Part shown: positions 25,899 through 34,116 of the stretch, one piece after another
Position numbering within the stretch: the first letter of the stretch is position 1
How the letters are laid out: every line of letters starts with the position of its first letter
Assembly (NCBI GenBank): GCA_016213505.1
Contig: JACRAF010000025.1
Location: 95,748-159,747 of the forward strand
Direction: 5' to 3'
Source: Devosia nanyangense
Lineage (GTDB): Bacteria > Pseudomonadota > Alphaproteobacteria > Rhizobiales > Devosiaceae
Length of the DNA stretch: 64,000 nucleotides
Position numbers and translations under genes: made by a program
Notes under the pieces: generated by a model
Database searches by the model: none
The model's input: only the letters and a program-made list of their open reading frames with translations
Told to the model about the DNA's origin: nothing

Positions 25899-27197
25899 AT
25901 GACATTGAGGACCACCAGGCGCGTGCTGATCGCGACCGCCGCAGGGCTTGCCCTGACGACGGCGCTGTCGGCGCCGGCCTACGCCGAGGACGTGACGCTC
26001 AGCTATCTCGTCGACAACGCGCCGAGCACCGTCGCGGTGGCCGAGCAAATGATCAAGGACTTCGAGGCCGCCAATCCCGGCATCAAGATCGAGCTCGAGA
26101 CCCGCCCCGGCGGCGGCGACGGCGACAACATCGTCAAGACGCGCCTCGCCACCGGCGAGATGACCGACGTGTTTCTCTACAATTCCGGATCGCTGTTCCA
26201 GGCGATCAATCCGACCCAGAATCTGGTCGATCTCAGCGGCGAGCCCTGGCAGGCCGACGTCCTCGACTCGTTCAAGACCGTGGTCACCGCGCCGGACGGC
26301 ACGGTGCGCGGCGCCCCGATCGGGGCGGCGATGGGCGGTGGCATTCTCTACAATATCCCGATCTACAAGGAGCTCGGCCTCTCCGTCCCCAAATCCTGGG
26401 CGGAGTTCATGGCCAACAACGACAAGATCAAGGCCGCCGGCAAGGCGCCGGTCATCCAGACCTTCGGGGCGACCTGGACCAGCCAGCTCTTCGTTCTGGG
26501 CGATTTCTTCAACGTGCAGGCGTCGGTGCCGACCTTCGCGGCCGACTACACCGCAAACAAGGCCAAGTATGCGAGCACCCCGGCGGCGATGAAGGGCTTC
26601 GAGCGCCAGGAGGAGATCTTCAAGGCCGGCGACCTCAATGCCGATTTCGCCGCCGCCACGTTCGAAGAGGGTGCGACCAAGGTGGCCACCGGCGAGGGAG
26701 CCCACTACCCGATGCTGACCTTTGCGGTGAGCACCATCCAGCAGCTCGCTCCCGAGCATCTCAACGATGTCGGCTTCTTCGCCATTCCCGGCGACGATGC
26801 CGCCTCCAACGGCCTCACCGTCTGGATGCCGGCGGGCCTCTACATCCCCGAGACCTCCAAGCACCAGGCCGAAGCCAAAAAGTTCCTCGCCTTCGCAGCA
26901 TCCATCGCCGGCTGCGACAGCCAGACCGCCGCAGGCGGCGCCACTGGGCCGTATCTGGTCAAAGGCTGCACGCTGCCCAAGGATGTGCCGCCGGCCGTCG
27001 CCGACCTCCTGCCCTACTTCCAGCAGGACGGCACGACCGCCCCGGCCCTCGAGTTCGTGTCTCCGATCAAGGGGCCTTCCCTCGAGCAGATCACGGTCGA
27101 AGTCGGCTCCGGTATCCGTTCGGCCGCCGACGGCGCCGCGCTCTATGACGAAGACGTCAAGAAGCAGGCGCAGCAGCTCGGCCTGCCCGGCTGGTGA
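25899..27197 (+). CDS. ABC sugar transporter, extracellular solute-binding protein
   Basis: 432-residue periplasmic binding protein (family 1, CUT1-type sugar uptake). Signal peptide VLIATAAGLALTTALSAPAY with cleavage after AYA; mature protein has LVDNAPSTVAVAEQMIKDFE and KTRLATGEMTDVFLYNSGSL, typical of the sugar-binding cluster. GGGAGG precedes the ATG. Lies 71 bases after the rhamnosidase and before two permeases. The likely ligand is a rhamnose-containing oligosaccharide or glycoside (inference from context). Confidence 0.9.
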   Translation: MTLRTTRRVLIATAAGLALTTALSAPAYAEDVTLSYLVDNAPSTVAVAEQMIKDFEAANPGIKIELETRPGGGDGDNIVKTRLATGEMTDVFLYNSGSLFQAINPTQNLVDLSGEPWQADVLDSFKTVVTAPDGTVRGAPIGAAMGGGILYNIPIYKELGLSVPKSWAEFMANNDKIKAAGKAPVIQTFGATWTSQLFVLGDFFNVQASVPTFAADYTANKAKYASTPAAMKGFERQEEIFKAGDLNADFAAATFEEGATKVATGEGAHYPMLTFAVSTIQQLAPEHLNDVGFFAIPGDDAASNGLTVWMPAGLYIPETSKHQAEAKKFLAFAASIAGCDSQTAAGGATGPYLVKGCTLPKDVPPAVADLLPYFQQDGTTAPALEFVSPIKGPSLEQITVEVGSGIRSAADGAALYDEDVKKQAQQLGLPGW

Positions 27198-27222
27198 GCC
27201 AGCCCTGATCGGTTCAAACTGG

Positions 27223-27252
27223 GGACCCGGCGCCACGCAGCGCCGGGTCCTT
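27223..27252 (+). terminator. Intercistronic hairpin after the sugar-binding-protein gene
   Basis: GGACCCGGCGC at 27223-27233 pairs perfectly with GCGCCGGGTCC at 27240-27250 around a six-base loop and is followed by TT. An eleven-pair GC stem between binding-protein and permease genes usually causes partial termination or protects the upstream message, giving excess binding protein. Confidence 0.75.
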
Positions 27253-27271
27253 CGTCGAAGGGAGGATCGCC

Positions 27272-28186
27272 ATGGTTGCCGAAATTACCCGCGACGATGC
27301 GCCGGCATCGACACGCATCAAGCCGGTCCGCTCGCCCTCGCCCTATCCGAGCTGGTTCTACCTGCCCGCCGCGATCATCTACGGCGTCCTGTTCCTCTTC
27401 CCCACCGTCGCATCGCTGTTCTTCAGCCTGACGCGCTGGACCCTGTTCGATGCTACCTTCATCGGGCTGGGCAATTTCCAGCAGTTCCTCAAGGAGCCCT
27501 TCCTCCTCCAGGGCCTCGTCAACACCCTGATCTATGCGGTGCTGACGTCGGGCCTCAAGGTGGTGATCGGGCTGGCGCTGGGCGTGATGCTGACCTCGCA
27601 GATCGTCGCGCGCGGCTACCTGCGTGCCGTCATCTTCTTTCCGGTGCTCGTCTCCACCGTCGGCGTCGGCATCACCTTCACCACGCTGATGCATCCGACC
27701 GCCGGCGCCATCAACACCACGCTGGCGCTGGTCGGCATCCACGGCCCGGGCTGGTTGACCGATCCGCATTTCGCGCTGATCTCGGTGGCCCTGGTCGATG
27801 TGTGGAAGGGCGTCGGGCTCGCCATGGTCATCTACATGGCCGGCATCGTGGCCATCCCACAGGAGTTCTACGAGGCGGCATCGATCGATGGCGCCACCGG
27901 CTGGCAGAAGTTCGGGAGCATCACGCTGCCGCTGGCCATGCCGGCGACGATCACGGTGATCATTCTCAGCCTCATCGGCGGGCTCCGATCCTTCGACCTC
28001 ATCTGGGCGATGACCAAAGGCGGCCCGGGCTTCACCTCGGACGTCATCGCCTCGGTGATCTATAAGCAGTACCAGGCCGGCTTTTATGGGCTCTCGACCG
28101 CCGGCAATGTGGTGCTGTTCGTCCTCGTGGCGGTGCTCATCGTGCCGCTCTCGGCTTTCCTCAATCGCCGGCAGGTGGAGCTGTGA
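27272..28186 (+). CDS. ABC sugar transporter permease (MalF-like)
   Basis: 304-residue inner-membrane protein with six helices. PSWFYLPAAIIYGVLFLFPT opens helix 1 and the ATPase-contacting EAA loop reads EFYEAASIDGATGWQKFGSI. GGGAGG lies upstream of the ATG. The stop overlaps the next permease start as GTGA. It forms the membrane channel with that protein. Confidence 0.92.
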   Translation: MVAEITRDDAPASTRIKPVRSPSPYPSWFYLPAAIIYGVLFLFPTVASLFFSLTRWTLFDATFIGLGNFQQFLKEPFLLQGLVNTLIYAVLTSGLKVVIGLALGVMLTSQIVARGYLRAVIFFPVLVSTVGVGITFTTLMHPTAGAINTTLALVGIHGPGWLTDPHFALISVALVDVWKGVGLAMVIYMAGIVAIPQEFYEAASIDGATGWQKFGSITLPLAMPATITVIILSLIGGLRSFDLIWAMTKGGPGFTSDVIASVIYKQYQAGFYGLSTAGNVVLFVLVAVLIVPLSAFLNRRQVEL

Positions 28187-29010
28187 GACGCCCGATCCAT
28201 ATCTGGGGCGGCATCGCCGCGATCCTGATCACGACGGTGGTCTTCATCGTCCCGTTCCTGTTCATCGTCGTCAATGCGATGAAGAGTTCGAGAGAGGCGG
28301 CCATGCGCTCTTTCGCAATGCCGGCCGTCTGGCGGCTCTGGGACAATCTGGTCGAGGTGATCCAGACCCGCGATTACATGGTGCTGACGGCGTTCGTGAA
28401 TTCGACCATTCTCACCGTCGCCAGCGTCACCATGCTGGTCATCTTCGGCGCCATGGTCGGCTATGTGTTGCAGCGGCGCCCCTCGATCTGGACGGGGCCA
28501 GCCAACTTCCTGATCCTCGCCGGCCTGATCATCCCGCCGGCGGTGGTGCCGACGATCTGGCTGCTCCAGGGGCTCGGCCTGTTCAAGACGCTTCACGGCC
28601 TGATCCTGATCGAGGTCGCCTATGGCCTGTCGTTCAGCGTGCTGCTCTTCCGCGCCTTCATCGCCACCATCCCGCGCGAACTCGACGAAGCGGCGATCAT
28701 CGACGGCGCCGGGCCTATGCGCATCTTCTTCGGCATCATCCTGCCGCTGCTGCGGCCGGTCGTGGTGACGGTGATCGTGGTGCAGTCGGTGGCCATCTTC
28801 AACGACTTCACCAATCCGCTCTACTATTTGCCGGGCAACAAGAATGCGACGGTGCAGCTGACGCTCTACAACTTCCTCAGCCAGTTCAACACGTCGTACA
28901 ACCTGCTGTTCACCGACATCCTCTTGATCACCATCCCGCCGCTGATCGTCTACATCTTCTTCAACCGGCAGATCGTGGCAGGGCTCACCGCAGGTGCCGT
29001 GAAGGGCTGA
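28183..29010 (+). CDS. ABC sugar transporter permease (MalG-like)
   Basis: 275 residues, six helices, second half of the sugar ABC channel. The EAA loop is ELDEAAIIDGAGPMRIFFGI followed by PLLRPVVVTV. The GTG start overlaps the previous stop. No ATPase gene follows: the next gene is an L,D-transpeptidase, so the complex presumably uses a shared MsmK/UgpC-type ATPase encoded elsewhere (inference). A six-pair hairpin at 29011-29026 directly follows but has no T-run. Confidence 0.92.
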   Translation: MRRPIHIWGGIAAILITTVVFIVPFLFIVVNAMKSSREAAMRSFAMPAVWRLWDNLVEVIQTRDYMVLTAFVNSTILTVASVTMLVIFGAMVGYVLQRRPSIWTGPANFLILAGLIIPPAVVPTIWLLQGLGLFKTLHGLILIEVAYGLSFSVLLFRAFIATIPRELDEAAIIDGAGPMRIFFGIILPLLRPVVVTVIVVQSVAIFNDFTNPLYYLPGNKNATVQLTLYNFLSQFNTSYNLLFTDILLITIPPLIVYIFFNRQIVAGLTAGAVKG

Positions 29011-29185
29011 CGGCCGAGGGCGGCCGGAGCCGTCCCAGTGGCGCCCGATCATGAACGCGCGGTGTCATAACCAGCTTGTGATCGCCCCGTTTTGGCCGCG
29101 TTAACCGGCGATGGACTAGGGAACCGAGCAGGCGCCCGCGCATTGATGGCCGGGCCCCTCCACCGTTCGCCGAGAGTTCCTGCCG

Positions 29186-29854
29186 ATGACTTCAGCCGTT
29201 TTCGTCCCCTCGCGCCGCAGCTTCGTTGCCGGCGCGGCGAGCCTTGCGGCCCTGTCGCTGGCGGGCTGCGCGACCTCGCGCCGGATAGACATTCTCGCGC
29301 CGAGCTTCTCGGACTACTACCTCACCATGTATGGGCCGCTGCCGGACGAGAAATTCCCGGTGCCGGCGATCGACCCCAACAAGCTCGACCCGGAGATGTT
29401 CCGCACCCAGGTGCCGGACCCCACCGGCGAACGGCCGGGCACCATCGTGGTCAACACCTCGGAGCGGCATCTCTATCTGGTGCAGGAGGGCGGCCAGGCA
29501 ATCCGCTACGGCGTCGGCATCGGCCGCGAGGGCTTTGCGTGGTCCGGCAAAGCGGCGGTGGGCCGCAAGGCCGTGTGGCCGACCTGGACGCCGCCGCTCG
29601 AGATGCAGGAGCGGCAGCCCGAGACGCGCGAATGGGCCAACGGCATGCCCGGTGGATTGGCCAATCCGCTCGGGGCGCGCGCCATGTACATCTATCAGGG
29701 CGGCCGCGACACGCTCTATCGCCTGCACGGCACTCTCGAAGTGTGGAGCATCGGCAGCGCCGTCTCCAGCGGCTGCGTGCGGCTCCTGTTCCACGACATC
29801 ATCGACCTCTACGGCCGCTGCCCGGTGGGCACGCCGATCGTGGTCAACAGCTAG
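29186..29854 (+). CDS. L,D-transpeptidase (YkuD/ErfK family), lipoprotein-type signal
   Basis: 222-residue cell-wall enzyme that makes 3-3 peptidoglycan crosslinks or attaches proteins to the wall. The N-terminus combines a twin-arginine-like PSRRSFVAG with a lipobox ending LAGC (Cys28), suggesting a lipoprotein in the envelope. The catalytic domain (about 85-220) has IVVNTSERHLYLV, His181 in YRLHGT and the nucleophile Cys197 in SSGCVRLLFHDIIDLY. The 175-base spacer before it shows no further gene; it is probably transcribed independently of the ABC operon. Confidence 0.93.
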   Translation: MTSAVFVPSRRSFVAGAASLAALSLAGCATSRRIDILAPSFSDYYLTMYGPLPDEKFPVPAIDPNKLDPEMFRTQVPDPTGERPGTIVVNTSERHLYLVQEGGQAIRYGVGIGREGFAWSGKAAVGRKAVWPTWTPPLEMQERQPETREWANGMPGGLANPLGARAMYIYQGGRDTLYRLHGTLEVWSIGSAVSSGCVRLLFHDIIDLYGRCPVGTPIVVNS

Positions 29855-29890
29855 GACGTTGAGGTCCGTCGGCCGGGCGCAGAGGCCGGC

Positions 29891-31393
29891 CTAAGCGGAC
29901 AGACGATGGGCGGGTCGATCGGTCCCACCGGCCCCCGCAGCGGCGTAGCGGGACACGCGGTTTCGTCCACCCTGCTTGGCCGCGTAGAGCGCAAGGTCGG
30001 CGGCCTTGACGACGTCCTCGAGCGAGCTCGCCTGCTGCGGGTAGGTCGCCACACCGATGCTCACGGTGATGCCGACGCTCCTGCCGCCGATGTCGAAGCG
30101 ATGGCGTTCCACCTCGGCGCGGAGGCGCTCGGCCATCGGGATGGCCACGTCCGCATCTGTCTCGGGCAAGACCAGCGTGAATTCCTCGCCGCCATAGCGG
30201 CACACGCGGTCGACGGCGCGCGCCTGCCTCATCAGCAGGTCGCTCAGGCCGTTGAGGATCGCGTCGCCGGCCTGATGGCCGTAGGTGTCGTTGACGGCCT
30301 TGAAATGGTCGATGTCGAGCATGAGCAGCGACAGTGGACGGTTGAAGCGCAGGGCGCGGACGGTCTCATCCTCCAGCAGCGCATAGAAGGTGCGGTGATT
30401 GTAGAGTCCGGTGAGGCTGTCGCGGCTTGCCAGTTCCTCCGCCTGCTCGGCACGCCTGCGCTCGGTGATGTCGCGCGCCGCAGCCAATACGCCGGCGACC
30501 TCGCCCGTCTCGGTGTGGTAGACGCTGGCGTTATAGAGCACCTCGGTCAGCTTGCCCGACGCATGCATCATGGTCAGCGGAAAGTTTCTGACACCTCCGG
30601 TCGTGAACGCTTCCCGATAGCCGATATGGGCCTTCTCCGGGTCGGTGAAATAGCCCGAGAAATCGCTGCCGATCAGCCGTTCGCGCGGCACGCCTGTCGC
30701 CTCGACCGCCGCATCGTTCACGTCCATGATCTTGCCGTCGACGCTGATCGTCACCAGCGGGTCGAGGCTGGCCTCGATCAGGCTGCGCGCATAGAGCGAA
30801 GCGAGGCGCAGCTGCTCTGCCGCCCGCTTGCGCTCGGTGATGTCGCCGACACGCAGCACGGCGCCTTGAATCCCGCTCGTGTGATTTGGCAATGGCGCCA
30901 TGACGATCTCGAAGAAGCTCTGCTTGTCCGATCCGGGGATCCGGTAGGCGATCTCTCTTGGCTGGAGGCTCGCCCCGTCGAAGCCCGCTCTGACCCTTTC
31001 GGCTTCACCGGTCTCCCGGGCGAACGGGATCTCGTCGAGACTGCATCCGATGGCCTCCTGTCTCGCCAGTCCGAACATCTGCGTCATCGCCCGGTTCCAT
31101 TCGGTGATGCGCAGGTCGCGATCGACCGCGAGGATGCCGTGCGGACTCGATTCGATCAGCGTCCGGGCGTAGTCGAGCGCCTGCTGCAGCGCGTCGTTGA
31201 TCCGCCTGGTTTCGGCGGCGTAGGCCTCGAGCTCTTCGCCGAGAATGTTGATGCCGGCCATGACGCCATCGACAGCGCTGCTGTCGTCGGACAGGACGCC
31301 CCGGGCCTTCAAGTCGCCCGCGGCGAACTTCAGTATGACGTCAAGAAGCGCCGTGAGCCGCGCGTCATCGCCACTCGGAGACGCCTGGCTCAT
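29891..31393 (-). CDS. PAS-PAS-GGDEF diguanylate cyclase
   Basis: 500-residue cytoplasmic signalling protein. An N-terminal helical/HAMP-like part (about 1-75) leads to two PAS domains (about 80-195, LIESSPHGILAVDRDLRITE; about 205-320, IEASLDPLVTISVDGKIMDV), each linked to TERRR-type helices, then GGDEF (about 335-490). The active site is GGEEF in RYGGEEFTLVLPETD, and the inhibitory site RxxD is present as RAVD five residues before it, so a working, product-inhibited cyclase making c-di-GMP is expected. The start at 31393 overlaps the stop of the preceding STAS-like gene (ATGA); a start seven codons upstream is less likely. Confidence 0.93.
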   Translation of the reverse strand: MSQASPSGDDARLTALLDVILKFAAGDLKARGVLSDDSSAVDGVMAGINILGEELEAYAAETRRINDALQQALDYARTLIESSPHGILAVDRDLRITEWNRAMTQMFGLARQEAIGCSLDEIPFARETGEAERVRAGFDGASLQPREIAYRIPGSDKQSFFEIVMAPLPNHTSGIQGAVLRVGDITERKRAAEQLRLASLYARSLIEASLDPLVTISVDGKIMDVNDAAVEATGVPRERLIGSDFSGYFTDPEKAHIGYREAFTTGGVRNFPLTMMHASGKLTEVLYNASVYHTETGEVAGVLAAARDITERRRAEQAEELASRDSLTGLYNHRTFYALLEDETVRALRFNRPLSLLMLDIDHFKAVNDTYGHQAGDAILNGLSDLLMRQARAVDRVCRYGGEEFTLVLPETDADVAIPMAERLRAEVERHRFDIGGRSVGITVSIGVATYPQQASSLEDVVKAADLALYAAKQGGRNRVSRYAAAGAGGTDRPAHRLSA

Positions 31394-31773
31394 GCGGCGA
31401 ACCCCTGCAGCCACGCTAGAGCTTCGCCTTCTTCGGAAAACAGCCGGGTCGGAAGGTGCGGATTGCTGAGGCCGAGATAGAAATTGCCCAATACCCTGCT
31501 AACGGGCGTGCCGACGATGATCGCGGCGGCGCTGGCGCACGCCGCGGCCTCGTCGCTGGCATAGAAGTGACGGGCGTCCCGGGAAAGGGACTTCATCGTC
31601 TTGGTGTCAATGAAGAGAGGCAGTCGCTTGCCGTTGTTCAGCTTTTTGTAGGCCGCCATGGTCTCCCGGGCGTCCTCCAGCGTCACTTCGGCGCCGGGAA
31701 CGTGGATGATGCGGGCAATTCCATCGTCGCCGACCCAGATGCTGGCGACCCGGCTGGTTTGCTCGTTTTCCAT
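31390..31773 (-). CDS. STAS/SpoIIAA-like small protein coupled to a diguanylate cyclase
   Basis: 127-residue soluble protein with an alternating beta/alpha pattern resembling SpoIIAA/STAS-fold proteins: RIIHVPGAEVTLEDARETMA, then LPLFIDTKTMKSLSRDARHF and AAIIVGTPVSRVLGNFYLGL. I cannot assign a specific family with certainty. Four-base overlap with the cyclase gene downstream suggests that the two products work together, possibly with this protein setting cyclase activity (inference). Confidence 0.6.
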   Translation of the reverse strand: MENEQTSRVASIWVGDDGIARIIHVPGAEVTLEDARETMAAYKKLNNGKRLPLFIDTKTMKSLSRDARHFYASDEAAACASAAAIIVGTPVSRVLGNFYLGLSNPHLPTRLFSEEGEALAWLQGFAA

Positions 31774-31867
31774 CTGTGCGCTCGCTCTCCGGCCGGACTC
31801 TTGCGCAGCCGTCGATCCCGGCAGGACCGCGGGCCAATGCCCCCACTCTCCCGCACGAAGGTCGACT

Positions 31868-31908
31868 TTGGCTTAAGAAGTTGGCTTAAGATTTCTGCTC
31901 GAGAGCAG
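31868..31908. promoter_or_regulatory. Direct repeat plus inverted repeat upstream of the STAS-like/cyclase pair
   Basis: TTGGCTTAAG is repeated exactly at 31868-31877 and 31881-31890, followed by CTGCTC-GA-GAGCAG at 31895-31908. They lie 95-135 bases upstream of the STAS-like start in the 193-base spacer 31774-31966. A regulator site is plausible; nothing identifies the protein. Confidence 0.35.
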
Positions 31909-31966
31909 CGAATGCCGCCGAGACGGACGGGCTCCGCCAACCTGTTCGCGGAGCCGTTGCGGGTGG

Positions 31967-32188
31967 TCAGCCGAGCCGGCGGGTCGAGGTGATGGTCACC
32001 GGGCAGACGGTCTGGCCGTTCTTGTTCTTGGTGCATTTCGACCAATCGATGCAGCGCATGGTGTGATCGAAGGGGTTGAGGGTGCAGCCGGCGCCGATGG
32101 TTTCGGCGAGGGCGGCGGTCGCGGTGAACACCGGCGCGGCGGCCAGGGAACCGGCGATCAGCAGGGCGGCGAAGGCGAGTTTCAACAT
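31967..32188 (-). CDS. Small secreted cysteine-containing protein
   Basis: 73 residues. A clear signal peptide (FAALLIAGSLAAAPVFTATA, cleavage near ALAE) leaves a mature chain of about 44 residues with four cysteines in C-x9-C-x5-C-x9-C order (GCTLNPFDHTMRCIDWSKC, then TVCPVT), probably two disulfides in the periplasm. GGAGA lies upstream. I do not recognise the family and no neighbour suggests a role. Confidence 0.65.
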   Translation of the reverse strand: MLKLAFAALLIAGSLAAAPVFTATAALAETIGAGCTLNPFDHTMRCIDWSKCTKNKNGQTVCPVTITSTRRLG

Positions 32189-32291
32189 GGGAATCTCCTC
32201 TCGGGTTTACCGTAAGGAGGAGGCTGCGCCCCGGCGCCTGAACGGCGGGTGAAACCCGGTGTCGGGTGGTTGTCAGGCAATGGTCGTGCCC

Positions 32292-32345
32292 TTCCCCTCA
32301 CCCGCCCTGCTTCGCTCGGCACCCTCTCCCCGAAGGGCGAGGGGA
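32292..32345. repeat. Intergenic palindromic repeat with CCCTCTCCCC/GAGGGG arms
   Basis: The 217-base spacer 32189-32405 contains an imperfect hairpin (CCCTCTCCCC, GAAG, GGCGAGGGG) plus an upstream CCCCTCACCC copy. Spurious translation gives SPFGERVPSEAGRVRG, a string seen widely as a false protein from short interspersed repeats in proteobacteria (recollection, not searched). No gene is called here. Confidence 0.55.
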
Positions 32346-32405
32346 CGGACGATCGCGACTTTCGCCGGACCAAGCGGCAACCGCACCGGTTGCTAGACTT
32401 CTGTT

Positions 32406-33074
32406 CTAGCCCTGCTGGATCGGCGAGATCTGGATCTCGACGCGGCGGTTCTGCGAGCGGCCGGTTTCGGTGGCGTTGGAGGCGATCGGATCGGTTTCGC
32501 CCTTGCCCTCGATGTAGAAGCGGCGCTGGTCGATGCCCTGGTTGGCAAGGATGGTGGCGACGGCGACGGCGCGGCGCTGCGACAGGTCCTGATTGTGCGC
32601 GTCCGAGCCGGTGTCGTCGGTGTGGCCGTAGACATCGACGATGGTCTTGTTGAACTTCTTGAGCACCAGGCCGACCGAGATCAGCGTCTCGTTGAAGCCC
32701 GTCTGCACGGCCGCCGAGTCGATGTCGAAGGTGATGTTGGACGGCATGTTGAGGATGATCTGCGCGCCGACGCGGGTCACCGAGACTCCGGTGCCCTGCA
32801 GCTGGGCCCTGAGCTCGGCTTCCTGCTGATCCATGTAGTGGCCGATGGCCGCGCCGGTGAGCCCGCCGATGCCGGCGCCGATGAGCGCGGCGACGCGCGG
32901 ATCGGCTCCCGTCGCTGTGCCGGCGATGGCGCCGATGACGGCGCCCGATCCGGCGCCGACCAGCGCGCCACCGGTGGTGCTCGAGAGCTGCTGGTCGCCC
33001 GTGAAGGGGTTCATGGTGGTGCAGGCGCTGAGCGACAGCGCCACGAGCCCGGCGGCGACGATCGAAAATCTCAT
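32406..33074 (-). CDS. OmpA-family outer-membrane lipoprotein (glycine zipper plus OmpA domain)
   Basis: 222 residues. Lipoprotein signal with lipobox ALSLSAC (Cys17), then a glycine-zipper segment with repeated GxxxG (GGALVGAGSGAVIGAIAG and GAGIGGLTGAAIGHYMD), then an OmpA/MotB peptidoglycan-binding domain (about 105-220) with FDIDSAAVQTGF, DVYGHTDDTGSDAHNQDLSQ and GKGETDPIASNATETGRSQN followed by RRVEI. It should sit in the outer membrane and hold peptidoglycan. The ATG at 33074 gives the normal signal peptide; an upstream extension is rejected. An inverted repeat GCTAGA/TCTAGC overlaps the stop. Confidence 0.93.
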   Translation of the reverse strand: MRFSIVAAGLVALSLSACTTMNPFTGDQQLSSTTGGALVGAGSGAVIGAIAGTATGADPRVAALIGAGIGGLTGAAIGHYMDQQEAELRAQLQGTGVSVTRVGAQIILNMPSNITFDIDSAAVQTGFNETLISVGLVLKKFNKTIVDVYGHTDDTGSDAHNQDLSQRRAVAVATILANQGIDQRRFYIEGKGETDPIASNATETGRSQNRRVEIQISPIQQG

Positions 33075-33180
33075 GGGGTGTCCCTCACGGAAAGGTCCGG
33101 TGTTCCTGCCGGGAGAATGCGGCAGCAAGGTGGTCCGCGCAATGGTGACGTTTGGGTTAGTCCAGGCGGTCGCGCGGTCG

Positions 33181-33218
33181 TACCGGAAAACCGGAAGTCC
33201 ACTTTTCCTGAACGCGCT
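33181..33218. repeat. Palindromic interspersed repeat, copy A
   Basis: The core GGAAAA, CCGGAAGTCCAC, TTTTCC is a hairpin next to the 3' end of the SDR gene, in the spacer before the OmpA-family gene. A second copy with nearly the same loop lies at 49353-49399. The element resembles short palindromic repeats common in Rhizobiales genomes (recollection). Confidence 0.65.
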
Positions 33219-33219
33219 C

Positions 33220-33990
33220 CTAGTGGGCCCAGCCGCCGTCGACGACGAAATCCTGGGCCGAGATCATCTGGCTGTCGTCGGCGGCGAGGAACAGCGCCAT
33301 GCGGGCGATGTCGGCGGGAAAGACCCGGCCCTTGAGGGCCTGGCTCTGGTCGATCAGCCGGCCTTCGGCCTCGCCGACCCAGTGGGTCAACTGCCGCTCG
33401 GTCATCACCCAGCCGGGAACCAGGGTATTGACGCGAATGCCGTGCGGGCCGAGGTCGCGGGCCAGCGACCGCGACATGCCGTGCATCGCCGCCTTGCTGG
33501 CGGTGTAAGCGCTGAGGTTGCCGACCAGGATCATCCAGCTGATCGAGCCGAAATTGACGATCGAGCCCTTGCCGGCCCGGATCATGCCGGGGATCACCGC
33601 CTGGGCCGCAAAGAAAGCGTGCTTGAGATTGACCGAGATTGCCTTGTCCCAGGCCTCGGGTGTGACCTCGTTCCAGTTGATGCGCTGGTCGTTGGCGGCG
33701 TTGTTGACGAGCGCCAGGGCCGGGCCGTGCACCGCCTCGAAGTCGCGGATCGCCGCCTGATAGGCTGCGGTATCGGTGATGTCGCAACGGGTGAAGCGGA
33801 CCGCGTGGCCGGCGGCGACGAGTTCGGCAGCGAGCGCCTCGCCCGGCCCGCTGGCGATATCGACGAAGCCGATCTTGCTGCCCTGCGCGGCGAACTCGCG
33901 GACCAGCGTCTCACCGATCCCCGAAGCGCCGCCGGAGACGATGACCGGCATGCCGGCGAGGCTCGGATAGAGGGCAAATCCGGATGTCAT
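33220..33990 (-). CDS. Short-chain dehydrogenase/reductase (SDR)
   Basis: 256-residue NAD(P)-dependent oxidoreductase of the classical SDR type. Cofactor motif VSGGASGIGETLVREFAAQG, an acidic residue (GFVDIASG) that suggests NAD preference, the NNAAND strand motif, Ser in NFGSISWMILVG and the catalytic YTASK. The C-terminal PADIARMALFLAADDSQMIS and DFVVDGGWAH are typical of sugar or polyol dehydrogenases. The substrate cannot be read from sequence. It stands alone on the minus strand between two terminator or repeat elements. Confidence 0.9.
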   Translation of the reverse strand: MTSGFALYPSLAGMPVIVSGGASGIGETLVREFAAQGSKIGFVDIASGPGEALAAELVAAGHAVRFTRCDITDTAAYQAAIRDFEAVHGPALALVNNAANDQRINWNEVTPEAWDKAISVNLKHAFFAAQAVIPGMIRAGKGSIVNFGSISWMILVGNLSAYTASKAAMHGMSRSLARDLGPHGIRVNTLVPGWVMTERQLTHWVGEAEGRLIDQSQALKGRVFPADIARMALFLAADDSQMISAQDFVVDGGWAH

Positions 33991-34060
33991 GGTGGCCTCC
34001 CTGCGGTCTTGTCGCGCGCTGGTGTAGCCGCGCGGATTTGAACGAGCAAGCGGGAGAACG

Positions 34061-34091
34061 AAAACCCCCGCGGGCGGTGCCGGCGGGGGTT
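34061..34091 (-). terminator. Rho-independent terminator after the 34117-35442 gene
   Basis: AACCCCCGC and GCGGGGGTT (forward arms at 34063-34071 and 34083-34091) form a nine-pair stem; on the minus strand it is followed by TTTTCGTT. It lies 26 bases after the end of the acyltransferase-like gene. Confidence 0.85.
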
Positions 34092-34116
34092 GATTGTGGT
34101 CCAGCGAACGCCGAAA

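Noticed and set aside
32182..32373. 63-codon minus-strand ORF
   Set aside because: Its sequence comes from an interspersed palindromic repeat and has the usual false-protein pattern.
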